A stretch of DNA of 64,000 bases from JAFGSG01 sp964626055 (GCA_964626055.1 CAZVDF010000001.1:101017-165016), one strand, 5' to 3'. Shown: positions 27,263-36,650, numbered from the stretch's first letter. Numbers and translations: made by a program. The notes: a model not told the origin generated them from the letters alone.

Positions 27263-27274
27263 AGGTATAATTGA

Positions 27275-28258
27275 TCATTTCCCCATATATTTTTTCACTT
27301 CTCTGATAAAGCATGAGTTAAAATAATTACAGTTTTTACAGTGTTCGTCGTCTATATTCAGATCATCTTCATTGCAGAGCACGCTTTCATCGAAATCTTC
27401 CGTCATTATTTCAATATATTTGATATATTGAATCTCATCGTCGTTAAGGGATTCATAACCCGAATCCTTTAATTTTTTAAGGATACTGATTTGCAGAGAA
27501 ATATTATTAATATCCGGTGTTTCTGCATGGCTCTTAGCTTTGGGATTTTCTTTTACGGGTTTATTCAGTTTTAATAGTTTACCTTTTTGTAATTTAAACT
27601 TAATCGCCCTTCTGTTAATAAAGAGAAAATATAATAGCCCTCCTGCCAGCCCTCCCAGATGCCCGATATGCGAAACAGTGCTGTTGCTGCCGGAAATTTC
27701 AAAAAAAATCTCAATGCCGGCGTAAAGGATGACTAAATATTTAGCCCTTATCGGGATGATAAAAAAAAGAAGAAGCTCTACATTGGGGAAAAGTATGCCG
27801 AATGCGAGCAGCAAGCCGAAAATGGCGCCCGATGCGCCAATCGTGGGAACAAAATAGCCGATCCCCTGATCAATAAAATTCATTATAAAAATTGTAACCC
27901 CTGCGAATGTACCGCAGAACAGATAGTAAATGAAGAATTTTTTACTTCCCCACTCATGTTCAACAGGGGTTCCGAAGATTAGCAAGGCATACATATTGAA
28001 AAAAAGATGAAGAAAATTACCAATATCATGTAAAAACATATACGAAAAAATCTGCCATATATATCCTTTTTGCACTATCAGGGATGGCGTAAGGCCCATG
28101 TAAAAAGTGATAACCGAAAGTCCCTGGCGGCTTATTCCCTGCAATAGATAGGTCACGCGGTACTGTTCCGTAAAAAATTGTATTAAATATATAAGAACGT
28201 TTATTATGATAAGCCTGAACGCCCATCCGCTATAAAGAGATCTGTTTGTATTATTCAT
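27275..28258 (-). CDS. Rhomboid-family intramembrane serine protease
   Basis: A 327-residue membrane protease. Six hydrophobic helices span residues 12-215; the catalytic Ser lies in GASGAIFGLLLAFG and the catalytic His in SHIGHLGGLAGG, so the dyad is intact. The residues HLFFNMYAL before helix 2 match the family. Beyond residue 220 there is a soluble tail of about 100 residues ending with a cysteine group (CKNC and a further Cys, DDEHCKNCNYFNSC) that rhomboids normally lack and that might bind metal. Substrate unknown. Confidence 0.88.
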   Translation of the reverse strand: MNNTNRSLYSGWAFRLIIINVLIYLIQFFTEQYRVTYLLQGISRQGLSVITFYMGLTPSLIVQKGYIWQIFSYMFLHDIGNFLHLFFNMYALLIFGTPVEHEWGSKKFFIYYLFCGTFAGVTIFIMNFIDQGIGYFVPTIGASGAIFGLLLAFGILFPNVELLLFFIIPIRAKYLVILYAGIEIFFEISGSNSTVSHIGHLGGLAGGLLYFLFINRRAIKFKLQKGKLLKLNKPVKENPKAKSHAETPDINNISLQISILKKLKDSGYESLNDDEIQYIKYIEIMTEDFDESVLCNEDDLNIDDEHCKNCNYFNSCFIREVKKYMGK

Positions 28259-28463
28259 TATTTATCCTGATCAGTTCATTGTTAACAATGGTTTCTCTCC
28301 CGGCCGCGGGTTGGAAGGGAAACGTTGTTTTACTTTGATAAACCGGATCATCCTCCAGGTACCGATTAAATTAATATGAGCTATCAGTTTATAAAAGTTT
28401 CTTTTTGCAGTAAAGCTATTTTTTAGCTGGACTTTTAACAGCAACTGCCGTCAAATATTATTA

Positions 28464-28664
28464 CAGGTTATCTCAAAATTAAGTTATGCTCTTAAATAAA
28501 TTGAAGTACATTACAAAATTTTCTGCGGGATACCTTCCTGGTTAATATTAACGCTTCTGAAAGTTTTTGCATCAGGTCTGAAAGATGTCCTCAAAACATT
28601 TTGTAATTTACTTCAATTTATTATTAATTTCGAATAAAAGATTATAATTTTAATATAGCTTCTA
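28464..28664. repeat. Palindromic intergenic repeat, copy A2
   Basis: Arms at 28496-28522 (ATAAATTGAAGTACATTAC...) and 28593-28621 are complementary with one mismatch and one insertion. Inner blocks CCTTCCTGG and GCATCAGGTCTGAAAG are shared with copy A1. Outer ends GGTTATCTCAAAATTA and TTTTAATATAGCTTCTA resemble the terminal repeats of the other elements. It fills most of the 433-bp gap before dsbD; the rest (28259-28460) shows nothing I can name. Confidence 0.7.
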
Positions 28665-28691
28665 ATTGAGAGGAGATTGTAATCATAAAAA

Positions 28692-30533
28692 ATGAAAATT
28701 AAGTTTCTTTTAATTGCTTTTATTTCAGTATTATTCAGCGCTGACGGAGTAAACTCCGACAACCCCAAATATCTCAAAATCACAGCTTTAAAAAATAAAA
28801 GCGAAATACATGCCGGGAACTCGGATGTTCTGACAATAAAAATCATTATTCCCGATAATCTTTATATATACGGAAATCCTAAAGGTCCCGGGATTGGACG
28901 CCCTACAACAATAGATATTAAACATCCGGATGATTTCATTTTCCGATCCGCAATTTTTGCAACGCCCGAAAAACACACTCCCAGGGGCGAATCCGATTAT
29001 GTTTGGATTTACAGGAAAGACACTAAAATAGATTTGCCATTTTCCGTTAAAAATAATTCGAAACAGGGGGAATATTTCCTTTCCGTCTCTGTTAAAGCGC
29101 TGGTCTGCTCCGACAGGGCATGCACTCCCGAAGAATTTTCATTCAGATATCCCGTCAGGGTTATCTCCGGTTCAGGAGGAGATAATTCCGACAGCAGTCA
29201 GCAGCACTTCGCTTCCGGTCTCAATTTACGCGGAAATAATGTTCAACCAGATGAAGATTTTAAAAAGAAAAATAAATACAACCGGGAAATATCATCAATT
29301 AAACCGAGATTTATTTCCACTATTGACGTAACAAATATTATTGAGGCGATCATTTTCGGGCTCATCGCCGGCTTCATTTTAAACTTCACCCCGTGCGTGC
29401 TTCCGGTTGTAAGTTTAAAAATACTGGATTTTGTAAGATATTCGGGGAACAGCAAAAAAGATATCCGTAAGATGGGCCTGGCATTTGCGATGGGCATTAT
29501 TTCTTCTTTCGGCGGGCTTGCCGTACTCGCCTCGTCTCTGGGATACAGCTGGGGAAGCCTTTTCCAGAACAGCCTTTTTCTGATAATAATGCTGACTGTC
29601 GTTTTTGTATTATCCCTTTCGATGTTCGGAGTATTCACGATGAATATCCCGGGCTTTGCCGCGAAGGCATCGCATGAATCCTCTAATAATAAATACGCAT
29701 ATGCATACTCAAAAGGGCTTATGGCAACTTTGCTTGCCACTCCGTGCAGCGGCCCTTTCCTGGGCGGCACGCTGGCATGGTCTGCAACCCAGCCTTATTA
29801 TATAATCTTTATGGTATTCATCAGCATAGGAATAGGTATGTCCGTCCCCTACATTATTTTAGCGGCAAATCCGAAACTATTAAAATTCCTGCCCAAACCC
29901 GGCGACTGGATGAACACATTCGAAACTGTTATCGGGCTTCTTCTTCTGGGGACATGCGTATATCTCATCGGCATTCTTGAACAAAGACTGATTGTCCCGA
30001 CCCTCTGGTTCCTTCTTTTTACAGGCATCGCTTTCTGGCAGTACGGGAAATTCGGTTCGCTGATAAAGCCGAAAAAGAGCAGGATCATATCGAAGATCGC
30101 GGCAATACTGATAATTATTGCGGGTTATTCGGCGTCATATAATTATTTTTGTGCCAGAAAAGACGGAACAGAATTTTTAAATTCAGATAAAAAAAACTTC
30201 AGCCTGGATATTTTATTCAAGAACAGGGAGGATGGAAAAATTTCAATCGTAGATTTTACCGCAGACTGGTGCCCGAACTGCAAATTCGTGGAAAGAACAT
30301 CGCTTTATACCGAAAAAGTCGCCGGATCGATAAAGAGGAATAATATCGATCTGTTAACGGCAGATCTCACAAGGGAAAATCCAGAAGCATCGGAACTTCT
30401 AACAAGGCTCGGCAGCCGCTCGATTCCTTTCCTTGCCGTATTCCCCGCAGGCAGTAAATTCTATGAGCCGGCATGCCTCAGAGATATTTATTCAGAGAAA
30501 GACGTTTTAAAAGCAATTGAGATGGCAAAATAA
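28692..30533 (+). CDS. dsbD: Thiol:disulfide interchange protein DsbD
   Basis: Carries electrons from cytosolic thioredoxin across the inner membrane to periplasmic thiol proteins. At 613 residues: signal peptide (1-22), periplasmic alpha domain with the redox pair in VCSDRACTPEEF, membrane domain with NFTPCVLPVVSLK and LATPCSGPFLGG providing its two cysteines, and a C-terminal thioredoxin domain with the active site DWCPNCK. All six cysteines are present. The SD-like GAGGAG is about 16 nt from the ATG, farther than usual, and a stop codon directly upstream excludes other starts. Confidence 0.93.
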   Translation: MKIKFLLIAFISVLFSADGVNSDNPKYLKITALKNKSEIHAGNSDVLTIKIIIPDNLYIYGNPKGPGIGRPTTIDIKHPDDFIFRSAIFATPEKHTPRGESDYVWIYRKDTKIDLPFSVKNNSKQGEYFLSVSVKALVCSDRACTPEEFSFRYPVRVISGSGGDNSDSSQQHFASGLNLRGNNVQPDEDFKKKNKYNREISSIKPRFISTIDVTNIIEAIIFGLIAGFILNFTPCVLPVVSLKILDFVRYSGNSKKDIRKMGLAFAMGIISSFGGLAVLASSLGYSWGSLFQNSLFLIIMLTVVFVLSLSMFGVFTMNIPGFAAKASHESSNNKYAYAYSKGLMATLLATPCSGPFLGGTLAWSATQPYYIIFMVFISIGIGMSVPYIILAANPKLLKFLPKPGDWMNTFETVIGLLLLGTCVYLIGILEQRLIVPTLWFLLFTGIAFWQYGKFGSLIKPKKSRIISKIAAILIIIAGYSASYNYFCARKDGTEFLNSDKKNFSLDILFKNREDGKISIVDFTADWCPNCKFVERTSLYTEKVAGSIKRNNIDLLTADLTRENPEASELLTRLGSRSIPFLAVFPAGSKFYEPACLRDIYSEKDVLKAIEMAK

Positions 30534-30540
30534 TATTAAA

Positions 30541-31209
30541 CTACATCAGCGGGTCTTCGAAATGATGCCGGACGTCCTTGCCCTGAGCGACAAAGATAAC
30601 AACTTCCGCTATGTTGGTCGCATGATCCGCAATTTTTTCGAAGTTGTTCGCAATCAGTATAAGGCTTATCGCGGGATTGACTTTCGCGGGATCTTCCGTC
30701 ATAAGCTGCTTCAGCTCGTCTATTATTTTATACCGCAGCTGGTCTACCTGGTCATCTCTGTACAGGATATTCCTGGCTTTATCGACATCCATGTTCACAA
30801 ACGCATGAAGACTTTCCCTGAACATAATGCTTACGATCTCGACCATCTTCGGCATATCGACAAACGGCTTCAGTTTTCCCCATTCCAGTACTTTAAAAAC
30901 ATTTTTGCTGATATTTTCAGTATGGTCCGCAATTCTTTCCAGTTCGGCATTTATTTTTATTATACCCAGTAGAAAACGCAGATCGCTTGCCGCCGGCTGA
31001 TGAAGAGCTATCAGCTTAAGGCAATATTCATCGATATCAACTTCCATTCTGTTTATTTTCTCTTCATCCTCTTTCAGGGTTTTTAATATACCTTCATCAT
31101 TATCAATAAGGGCTTTAATTGCTTTATTCACCATGGTTTCAGCAATCGAGCCCATGTTTAACAATAAATTTTTTATAGAATTTAATTCCTCAACAAAATG
31201 TCTGTCCAT
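30541..31209 (-). CDS. phoU: Phosphate signalling regulator PhoU (second copy)
   Basis: A 222-residue helical protein with two PhoU repeats, each with the metal-binding E-x3-D-x3-N/H motif: ELERIADHTENISKNV in the first and NFEKIADHATNIAEVV in the second. PhoU damps Pst transport and PhoR signalling when phosphate is ample. AGGAGG precedes the ATG. It is the last gene of the phosphate locus, following the asymmetric PstB pair by 38 nt, and converges on dsbD with 7 nt between stops. Confidence 0.94.
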   Translation of the reverse strand: MDRHFVEELNSIKNLLLNMGSIAETMVNKAIKALIDNDEGILKTLKEDEEKINRMEVDIDEYCLKLIALHQPAASDLRFLLGIIKINAELERIADHTENISKNVFKVLEWGKLKPFVDMPKMVEIVSIMFRESLHAFVNMDVDKARNILYRDDQVDQLRYKIIDELKQLMTEDPAKVNPAISLILIANNFEKIADHATNIAEVVIFVAQGKDVRHHFEDPLM

Positions 31210-31247
31210 TGAAATTCCTCCTGATAAAACTATAGAAACTCGAATCT

Positions 31248-32003
31248 TTAACCATATCGTCCTGTGATATAATCCTGAGTCCTTTTATCTCTCGGATTAG
31301 TGAAGATATCCGAAGTTCTTCCGAACTCTATCATCTCCCCGAGGAGCATATATCCGCAGAGATCGGATATCCGCGAGGCCTGCTGCATATTGTGCGTTAC
31401 TATTATTATATGATATTCTTTCTTCAAATCCAGCATAAGTTCTTCGACCTTCATTGTTGCTATGGGATCAAGCGCCGAGCATGGTTCATCCATAAGAATA
31501 ACCTCCGGCTGAACGGCAAGAAGCCTTGCTATGCAAAGGCGCTGCTGCTGATACAGCGGGAGAGCAAGCGCCGGCGCGTCCAGTTTGTCTTTCAGCTCAT
31601 CCCAGAGCCATGCAGATCGCAGGCTTTTTTCCACTATGTCAGCGGTTTTTCTTTTATCATTGAACCCTTCAACCTTTAATCCGAATGCGACGTTGCCAAA
31701 TACGGAAAGCGGAAACGGATTCGGCCGCTGAAAAACCATGCCCACTCTTTTTCTAAGCTCATAAATTTCCAGCTGGCTGCCGTATATATCGATTCCGTCG
31801 AGAAGTATCTGCCCTTTTATCCTCACTCCTTCGATCAGGTCGTTCATCCTGTTAATGGTCCTGAGCAATGTAGACTTGCCGCACCCGGACGGGCCTATCA
31901 GACCGATAATATTATTTTCCTCAACGTCCATATTAACGGATTTTAGAGCCTGAAAATTGCCGTAATAAAGGTCGAGTTTTTTTATTTCTATCTTTTTTGG
32001 CAT
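31248..32003 (-). CDS. PstB-like ATPase with degenerate ABC signature
   Basis: A 251-residue PstB homologue. Walker A GPSGCGKST (residues 37-45), Q-loop MVFQ (Q92), Walker B ILMDEP (D172, E173) and H-loop VTHN (H204) are intact. The ABC signature, LSGGQ in PstB, reads L-P-L-Y-Q (148-152), although the flanking QQQRLCIAR is kept. A protein with this change should not complete the partner's ATP site. The neighbour gene, 5 nt upstream, has the opposite set of defects. The two ATPases probably pair as a heterodimer on the adjacent PstC-PstA permease. The translation was checked on the bases in this region. Confidence 0.9.
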   Translation of the reverse strand: MPKKIEIKKLDLYYGNFQALKSVNMDVEENNIIGLIGPSGCGKSTLLRTINRMNDLIEGVRIKGQILLDGIDIYGSQLEIYELRKRVGMVFQRPNPFPLSVFGNVAFGLKVEGFNDKRKTADIVEKSLRSAWLWDELKDKLDAPALALPLYQQQRLCIARLLAVQPEVILMDEPCSALDPIATMKVEELMLDLKKEYHIIIVTHNMQQASRISDLCGYMLLGEMIEFGRTSDIFTNPRDKRTQDYITGRYG

Positions 32004-32008
32004 TTGCT

Positions 32009-32767
32009 TTACCCGAAACGTCCGGTGATGTAATCATCCGTGCGGTTGTCCTTCGGAACCGTAAAAACCTGGTCTGTCTGCCCGTATTCAATCAGTTCGC
32101 TCATTAAGAAAAAAGCGGTATTATCCGCAACGCGCGCAGCCTGCTTTGTGTTGTTCGTCACGAGTATAATGGTGTATTCGTTCTTCAGTATCCTAAGCGC
32201 ATCTTCAATGGCCGCAGTAGAAATCGGATCAAGTCCCGAGCACGGCTCGTCCAGTAAAATTACTTCCGGTTCCATTGCCAGCACGCGCGCCAGGCAAAGA
32301 CGCTGCTGCTGGCCGCCGGACAGGCTCATTGCCGAGCTTTTAAGCCGGTCCTTTACTTCGTCCCATAAAAAGGCCGATCTCAGGCTTCTCTCTACCAGAA
32401 GATTGAGTTTTTTTCTGTCGTGCATGCCGGATAGAGCGGGATTAAAAATAATATTATCGTAAATGCTTGCGGGTAAAGGCACCGGGAGCGCAAATACCAT
32501 GCCGACCCTTTTTCTTACAGATACGGCATCGCATGAAGGATGATAAATATCCTCTCCATCAAGAAGGATCTGGCCCTCATGTCTGATCTCGGGGACAAGG
32601 TCGTTCATCCTGTTAAGCGCCCTCAAAAATAAAGTTTTACCGGAACCCGAAGGTCCTATAATCCCGAGTATTTTATTGGCCTGTATATCAATATTAATGG
32701 AACGCAGCACTCTCGATTTGTTCCAAAATACGTTAAGGTTATTTATGATAATTTTATTTTGATTCAT
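32009..32767 (-). CDS. PstB-like ATPase with degenerate Q- and H-loops
   Basis: A 252-residue PstB homologue. Walker A GPSGSGKT (38-45), a normal signature LSGGQQQR (149-156) and Walker B ILLDEP (D173, E174) are present. The Q-loop reads MVFA, so Gln is Ala93, and the H-loop reads VTNN, so the catalytic-switch His is Asn205. The protein should bind ATP weakly or without hydrolysis at its own site but can offer a good signature to its partner. It ends 5 nt before the neighbouring PstB-like gene. A GC-rich palindrome separates it from pstA. Confidence 0.9.
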   Translation of the reverse strand: MNQNKIIINNLNVFWNKSRVLRSINIDIQANKILGIIGPSGSGKTLFLRALNRMNDLVPEIRHEGQILLDGEDIYHPSCDAVSVRKRVGMVFALPVPLPASIYDNIIFNPALSGMHDRKKLNLLVERSLRSAFLWDEVKDRLKSSAMSLSGGQQQRLCLARVLAMEPEVILLDEPCSGLDPISTAAIEDALRILKNEYTIILVTNNTKQAARVADNTAFFLMSELIEYGQTDQVFTVPKDNRTDDYITGRFG

Positions 32768-32790
32768 ACTTATTTTGTCTTTTAACGTTT

Positions 32791-32880
32791 AACCTCACCC
32801 CCCATCCCCCTCTCCAGAAGGGAGAGGGGGAGTAATTCCTCCTTCTCCCCCCGGGAGAAGGAGGTTAGGAGGATGAGGTT
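32791..32880. repeat. GC-rich double-hairpin repeat inside the pst locus
   Basis: AACCTCA (32791-32797) and TGAGGTT (32874-32880) enclose two perfect hairpins: CCCCCTCTCC / GGAGAGGGGG (32806-32830, loop AGAAG) and CCTCCTTCTCCC / GGGAGAAGGAGG (32838-32864, loop CCC). Related palindromes occur at 39.5 and 42.0 kb. The element lies between pstA and the first pstB-like gene and could slow, end or protect the transcript. It overlaps the 3' end of pstA by 2 nt. Confidence 0.8.
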
Positions 32881-33718
32881 ATTTTGTCTTTTTTGCAATA
32901 AACCTGTTCATGACCCAATAAGAAACAAGATTGATCAGCAGAATAGATATGATAAGCACTGTCGCTGTCGCATAGGCATTCTGATTGGAAATACCCTCGC
33001 GTGCAAGAATGTAAAAATGAACCGACATGGTGCGTATAGAGTCGAAGATGGAACCCGGCAGCCTTAATGAAGAACCGGCTGTAAAAATGACTGCGGCCGT
33101 TTCTCCGATCGAACGGCCGATACTCAGCATGATCCCCGTAACTATCCCCGGAAGCGCGTTCGGCAGCACTATCTTCCTTACGGTCTGCCATAATGTGGCG
33201 CCAAGGGAAAAACCGACCTCTCTGTAGGAATAAGGCACAGCCTTGATCGCCTCTTCACTTGTCCTGATGATTGTCGGCAATATCATGAACGCAAGAGTAA
33301 GCGAACCGGAAATGATAGACCAGCCCATTCCGAGCGTGGTAACGAAAAAGATAAATCCGAATAAACCGAAAATAATTGAAGGTATGCCCGCCAGGCAATC
33401 CGCTCCGAAACGAATTATTTTTGTGATACGGCTTTCCCTGGTGTACTCGGTAAGATATATGGCCGTTCCGACTCCTAACGGCGTTGCGATTGTTATCGCA
33501 AAAACCGGCAGTATGACCGTACCGATCAAAGTCGGAAAAATTCCGCCGGCTTTTCCCATGTCCATCGGGTTTGACAAAAGAAAATCAAAGCTTATGTAAG
33601 GCAGTCCCTTGCTGAAAACAAAAAGAATTATAAAAACAAGAATGGCTAGCGTAAATATGGTAAGCAAGACAAGCAAAGAAATTGCCAGTACCTGTGTATA
33701 TCTGGGGTGTATAATCAT
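32879..33718 (-). CDS. pstA: Phosphate ABC transporter permease PstA (second copy)
   Basis: A 279-residue inner-membrane permease with six hydrophobic segments. The EAA-type coupling loop is SYREVGFSLGATLWQTVRKI followed by LPNALPGIVTG, as in PstA. The N-terminal KGLPYISFDFLLSNP and GGIFPTLIGT are family signatures. The start overlaps pstC by 4 nt. The last codons run into the GC-rich palindrome. Confidence 0.93.
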   Translation of the reverse strand: MIIHPRYTQVLAISLLVLLTIFTLAILVFIILFVFSKGLPYISFDFLLSNPMDMGKAGGIFPTLIGTVILPVFAITIATPLGVGTAIYLTEYTRESRITKIIRFGADCLAGIPSIIFGLFGFIFFVTTLGMGWSIISGSLTLAFMILPTIIRTSEEAIKAVPYSYREVGFSLGATLWQTVRKIVLPNALPGIVTGIMLSIGRSIGETAAVIFTAGSSLRLPGSIFDSIRTMSVHFYILAREGISNQNAYATATVLIISILLINLVSYWVMNRFIAKKTK

Positions 33719-34569
33719 TTATTAACCCCTTTTCTTACGATTGTTAATGCCATGTAATTTAAGATCATGATTATAACAAGAAGGACTACTCCGGTAGCGA
33801 AAAGAGCTTCCCTGTGCCTGCCTGTTGCATACCCCATTTCCAGAGCGATATTTGCCGTTAAAGTTCTGACCGAATCAAGCGCCGAACCGGGAAGCTTAAC
33901 GGCATTGCCGGCAACCATAATTACGGCCATCGTTTCCCCGATCGCTCGTCCCAGTCCCAGTATAATTCCGGCGACAATCCCGGAACGTGCCGCTGGTATC
34001 ACGACCATGTGTATAGTCTGCCAGTGCGTGGCGCCGAGAGCGAACGCTCCTTCGCGGTAAGAACGCGGTACCGCCTTTATGGAATCAATGGAAATGCTTA
34101 GTATTGTCGGCAATATCATTACACCCAGAATTACGGAAGCCGAACTTATGGAAAGACCCGGCCCGCCGAAATATTCCCTTATAAGAGGCGCAAGCACCAT
34201 TACGCCGATAAAACCGTAAACTACTGAAGGAATACCTGCCAGAAGCTCTATAGTGGGTTTAATAATTTTCATGGCCCAGCCGGGAATAAATTCTGAAATG
34301 AATACGGCTCCCGCAAGGCCAAGCGGGACTCCGACCAGCATTGCCCCGAGAGTAACCCATAAAGAGCCGACTATCATGGGGAATATCCCGAATTTGCCCG
34401 AAGCCGGCATCCATTCTGAAGACAGTAAAAAATCGTTGATACCGGTTATAAAAATAAAAGGCAGACCTTCTTTTACAATAAAAAGGACTATCAGAAGAAG
34501 CATGGCAATAGCGGATAAGGCTATTATCATCAATAGTCTGTATATTCTTTTCTCGTTAAAAAAAATCAT
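33715..34569 (-). CDS. pstC: Phosphate ABC transporter permease PstC (second copy)
   Basis: A 284-residue permease with six membrane segments. The coupling loop reads SYREGAFALGATHWQTIHMV and is followed by IPAARSGIVAG; FGIFPMIVGSLWVT near residue 60 is typical of PstC. It pairs with the following PstA, which it overlaps by 4 nt, and lies 34 nt after the second pstS. Confidence 0.93.
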   Translation of the reverse strand: MIFFNEKRIYRLLMIIALSAIAMLLLIVLFIVKEGLPFIFITGINDFLLSSEWMPASGKFGIFPMIVGSLWVTLGAMLVGVPLGLAGAVFISEFIPGWAMKIIKPTIELLAGIPSVVYGFIGVMVLAPLIREYFGGPGLSISSASVILGVMILPTILSISIDSIKAVPRSYREGAFALGATHWQTIHMVVIPAARSGIVAGIILGLGRAIGETMAVIMVAGNAVKLPGSALDSVRTLTANIALEMGYATGRHREALFATGVVLLVIIMILNYMALTIVRKGVNK

Positions 34570-34603
34570 CGGATAATTTTTTTGATGAAGGATAATGTAA
34601 ATA

Positions 34604-35407
34604 CTATTTCGCAGGTATTAAACCATTCTGTTTAATTGTTTCCTGTCCCTGCTTCGAAAGGATATAATCAATAAATTCTCTGATCTTATCCCCGTGGGTA
34701 TCTTTAGTTAAAAAGTAAATCGGCCTTACCAGTGAATATTTTCCCTTTATTATTTCTTCCGAAGTACTGGCAATTCCGTTTATTAAAACAGGTTTTATTT
34801 TTTCATTTATCAGACCGTGTGAAATGTACCCAATCGTATTGACATCGTTTATTACCGTTTCGCGCACCGTCCCGTTCGAATCCTGGATTATGGCTTCCTC
34901 TGTAAGTTTTATATCTTTTATAATTGATTCGAATGATGATCTTGTCCCGGAGCCTGCCTCGCGGGATATTACCGTTATCGGATGATCGACGCCTCCCGCG
35001 TTTTTCCAATTCCTGATTTTACCGTTGTAAATATCCCTTATCTGCTGAAAAGTCAGGTTGTTCACTTTATTGTTTAAATTCACGATTACAGCAATACCGT
35101 CCCTTGCGATGATAACGGAAGAAAGCGCTTTTGCCTCGGACGGCAACTCGACCAGATCCGCCATACCTATCTGGGCTGCTCCGGATAAAGCCGACTGGAT
35201 CCCAACGGCGGATCCGCCGCCCTGTATGGTAACATTCACATCATTATGAATCTGCATGTACTGGTCAGCCAGCTTTTCGGCGAACGGCTGGAAGGCGGTC
35301 GAGCCGGCAACAGTAATTGTATGCTTTTTTTTGCCGCAGGCGAAAAATGCTGCGATAATCCCTATAATTGCAATTGCTGTTAATATAGATTTTAAGTTTG
35401 TTTTCAT
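34604..35407 (-). CDS. pstS: Phosphate-binding lipoprotein PstS (copy 2)
   Basis: A 267-residue periplasmic binding protein. The N-terminus has a lipoprotein-type signal ending AFFAC, with Cys24 the likely lipid anchor. Phosphate-loop motifs are ITVAGSTAFQP, GGGSAVGIQ and SREAGSGTRSSFE. It is roughly two-thirds identical by eye to the tandem copy upstream (35644-36435), so this is a recent duplication. TTGACAATTT is found shortly before both starts and may be a -35 element. It leads the second pstC-pstA-pstB-phoU set. Confidence 0.93.
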   Translation of the reverse strand: MKTNLKSILTAIAIIGIIAAFFACGKKKHTITVAGSTAFQPFAEKLADQYMQIHNDVNVTIQGGGSAVGIQSALSGAAQIGMADLVELPSEAKALSSVIIARDGIAVIVNLNNKVNNLTFQQIRDIYNGKIRNWKNAGGVDHPITVISREAGSGTRSSFESIIKDIKLTEEAIIQDSNGTVRETVINDVNTIGYISHGLINEKIKPVLINGIASTSEEIIKGKYSLVRPIYFLTKDTHGDKIREFIDYILSKQGQETIKQNGLIPAK

Positions 35408-35643
35408 AATGATACCCGATATTAAAATATGCAGAAATTGTCAAGTTGATTTAAAAGCCATTTATCAAGCCGGTGCTCTGTTGCATTTAACTCTGTGAAT
35501 AAAATGAATTTTCGGTAATATTGCACAAAAGAAACAAATGCGGCAGCGTACTGCCGACCAATATGTAAAAATAATTTTATGCCCGCGGTTTTAATGCAAA
35601 AGCCGCTCACTATATGATCACCTGGCAGCCGGCAAGCCGGGAA

Positions 35644-36435
35644 TTACTTTACAGGTATCAAACCATTCTGTTTAATTATGTCCTGACCCTGTTTTGAAAG
35701 AATATAATCGATAAAATTTTTAACGTTATCTTGTGGGACTTCTCTGGTTAAAAAGAAAACCGGCCTTACCAGCAAATACCTGCCGTTTGTAATTTCTTCA
35801 AATGTATATGCAATGCCATTGACTGACACGGGTTTGACTTTTTCGTTAAAAAATCCCTGGGAAACATATCCGATCGCATGGGCATCATTGCTGACGGTTT
35901 CACGAACCGTACCGTTCGTATCCTGAATAATGACATCGGCCTTGAGTTTAATATCTTTTACAACAGCTTCGAAGGAAGACCGCGTTCCGGAACCTGTTTC
36001 GCGCGATACGACCGTTATTGATCGGTTTGCCCCGCCTACATCTTTCCAGTTTTTGATCCTGCCGCTGTAAATATCCCTTATCTGGTGAAAAGTCAAATTT
36101 TTCACACTGTTCTTTAAATTAACGATCACGGCTATTCCGTCTTTTGCAACTATAACGGAAGAAAGCTGTTTTGCTTCGGGAGGCAATACAACAAAATCGG
36201 CTACGCCTATATGCGCGGCGCCGGATATTGTAGCCTGTATTCCGAGCGCGGACCCGCCGCTTTGCATGCTTACACTTGTATCCGGATGCATCTTCATATA
36301 TTGATCGGCCAGTTTTTCAACAAACGGCTGAAAGGCGGTCGAGCCGGCAACAGTAATGGAATGTCTTCCGCCGCAGAAGGATATTATTATAACCGGTACG
36401 AATAAAGCAAAAAATAATTTTAATCTAATTTTCAT
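35644..36435 (-). CDS. pstS: Phosphate-binding lipoprotein PstS (copy 1)
   Basis: A 263-residue PstS homologue. The signal peptide ends IIISFC, so Cys21 is the likely lipid anchor. Ligand motifs ITVAGSTAFQP, SGGSALGIQ and SRETGSGTRSSFE are intact. Compared with the next copy it differs throughout but keeps length and all loops. It lies 237 nt before that copy with no gene between. A palindromic element is found about 215 bp upstream of its start. Confidence 0.92.
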   Translation of the reverse strand: MKIRLKLFFALFVPVIIISFCGGRHSITVAGSTAFQPFVEKLADQYMKMHPDTSVSMQSGGSALGIQATISGAAHIGVADFVVLPPEAKQLSSVIVAKDGIAVIVNLKNSVKNLTFHQIRDIYSGRIKNWKDVGGANRSITVVSRETGSGTRSSFEAVVKDIKLKADVIIQDTNGTVRETVSNDAHAIGYVSQGFFNEKVKPVSVNGIAYTFEEITNGRYLLVRPVFFLTREVPQDNVKNFIDYILSKQGQDIIKQNGLIPVK

Positions 36436-36526
36436 GCCTGTATCGGTTAATAGAATGGAGGGAAATTGTCAAACAGAAATTGGAACGGCAGTAATGTATT
36501 TCGATTTATCAGAAAACATAGCTTGA

Positions 36527-36646
36527 AGTGCGTCCCGAAACATCATGTAATGTTTTATATTGTATATAAGCAATAAACATCGGCAAAGGGACATATCGCC
36601 AGTTGCCTTTTAGAGGTTATAAGATGCGCTCTTAATTTTATATGTG
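36527..36646. repeat. Element with terminal inverted repeats upstream of pstS copy 1
   Basis: AAGTGCGTCCCGAAAC at the left and AAGATGCGCTCTTAA at the right are imperfect inverted ends, like those of the 23.2-kb element. The interior (about 85 bp) has no reading frame. It abuts the 36651-36761 palindromic element; together they fill most of the 331-bp gap between phoR and pstS. Confidence 0.5.
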
Positions 36647-36650
36647 TTGC

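Noticed and set aside
31248..32003. The LPLYQ change as a reading or frameshift error
   Set aside because: The bases on the minus strand (CTC CCG CTG TAT CAG) read in frame with intact motifs on both sides, so no frameshift explains it.
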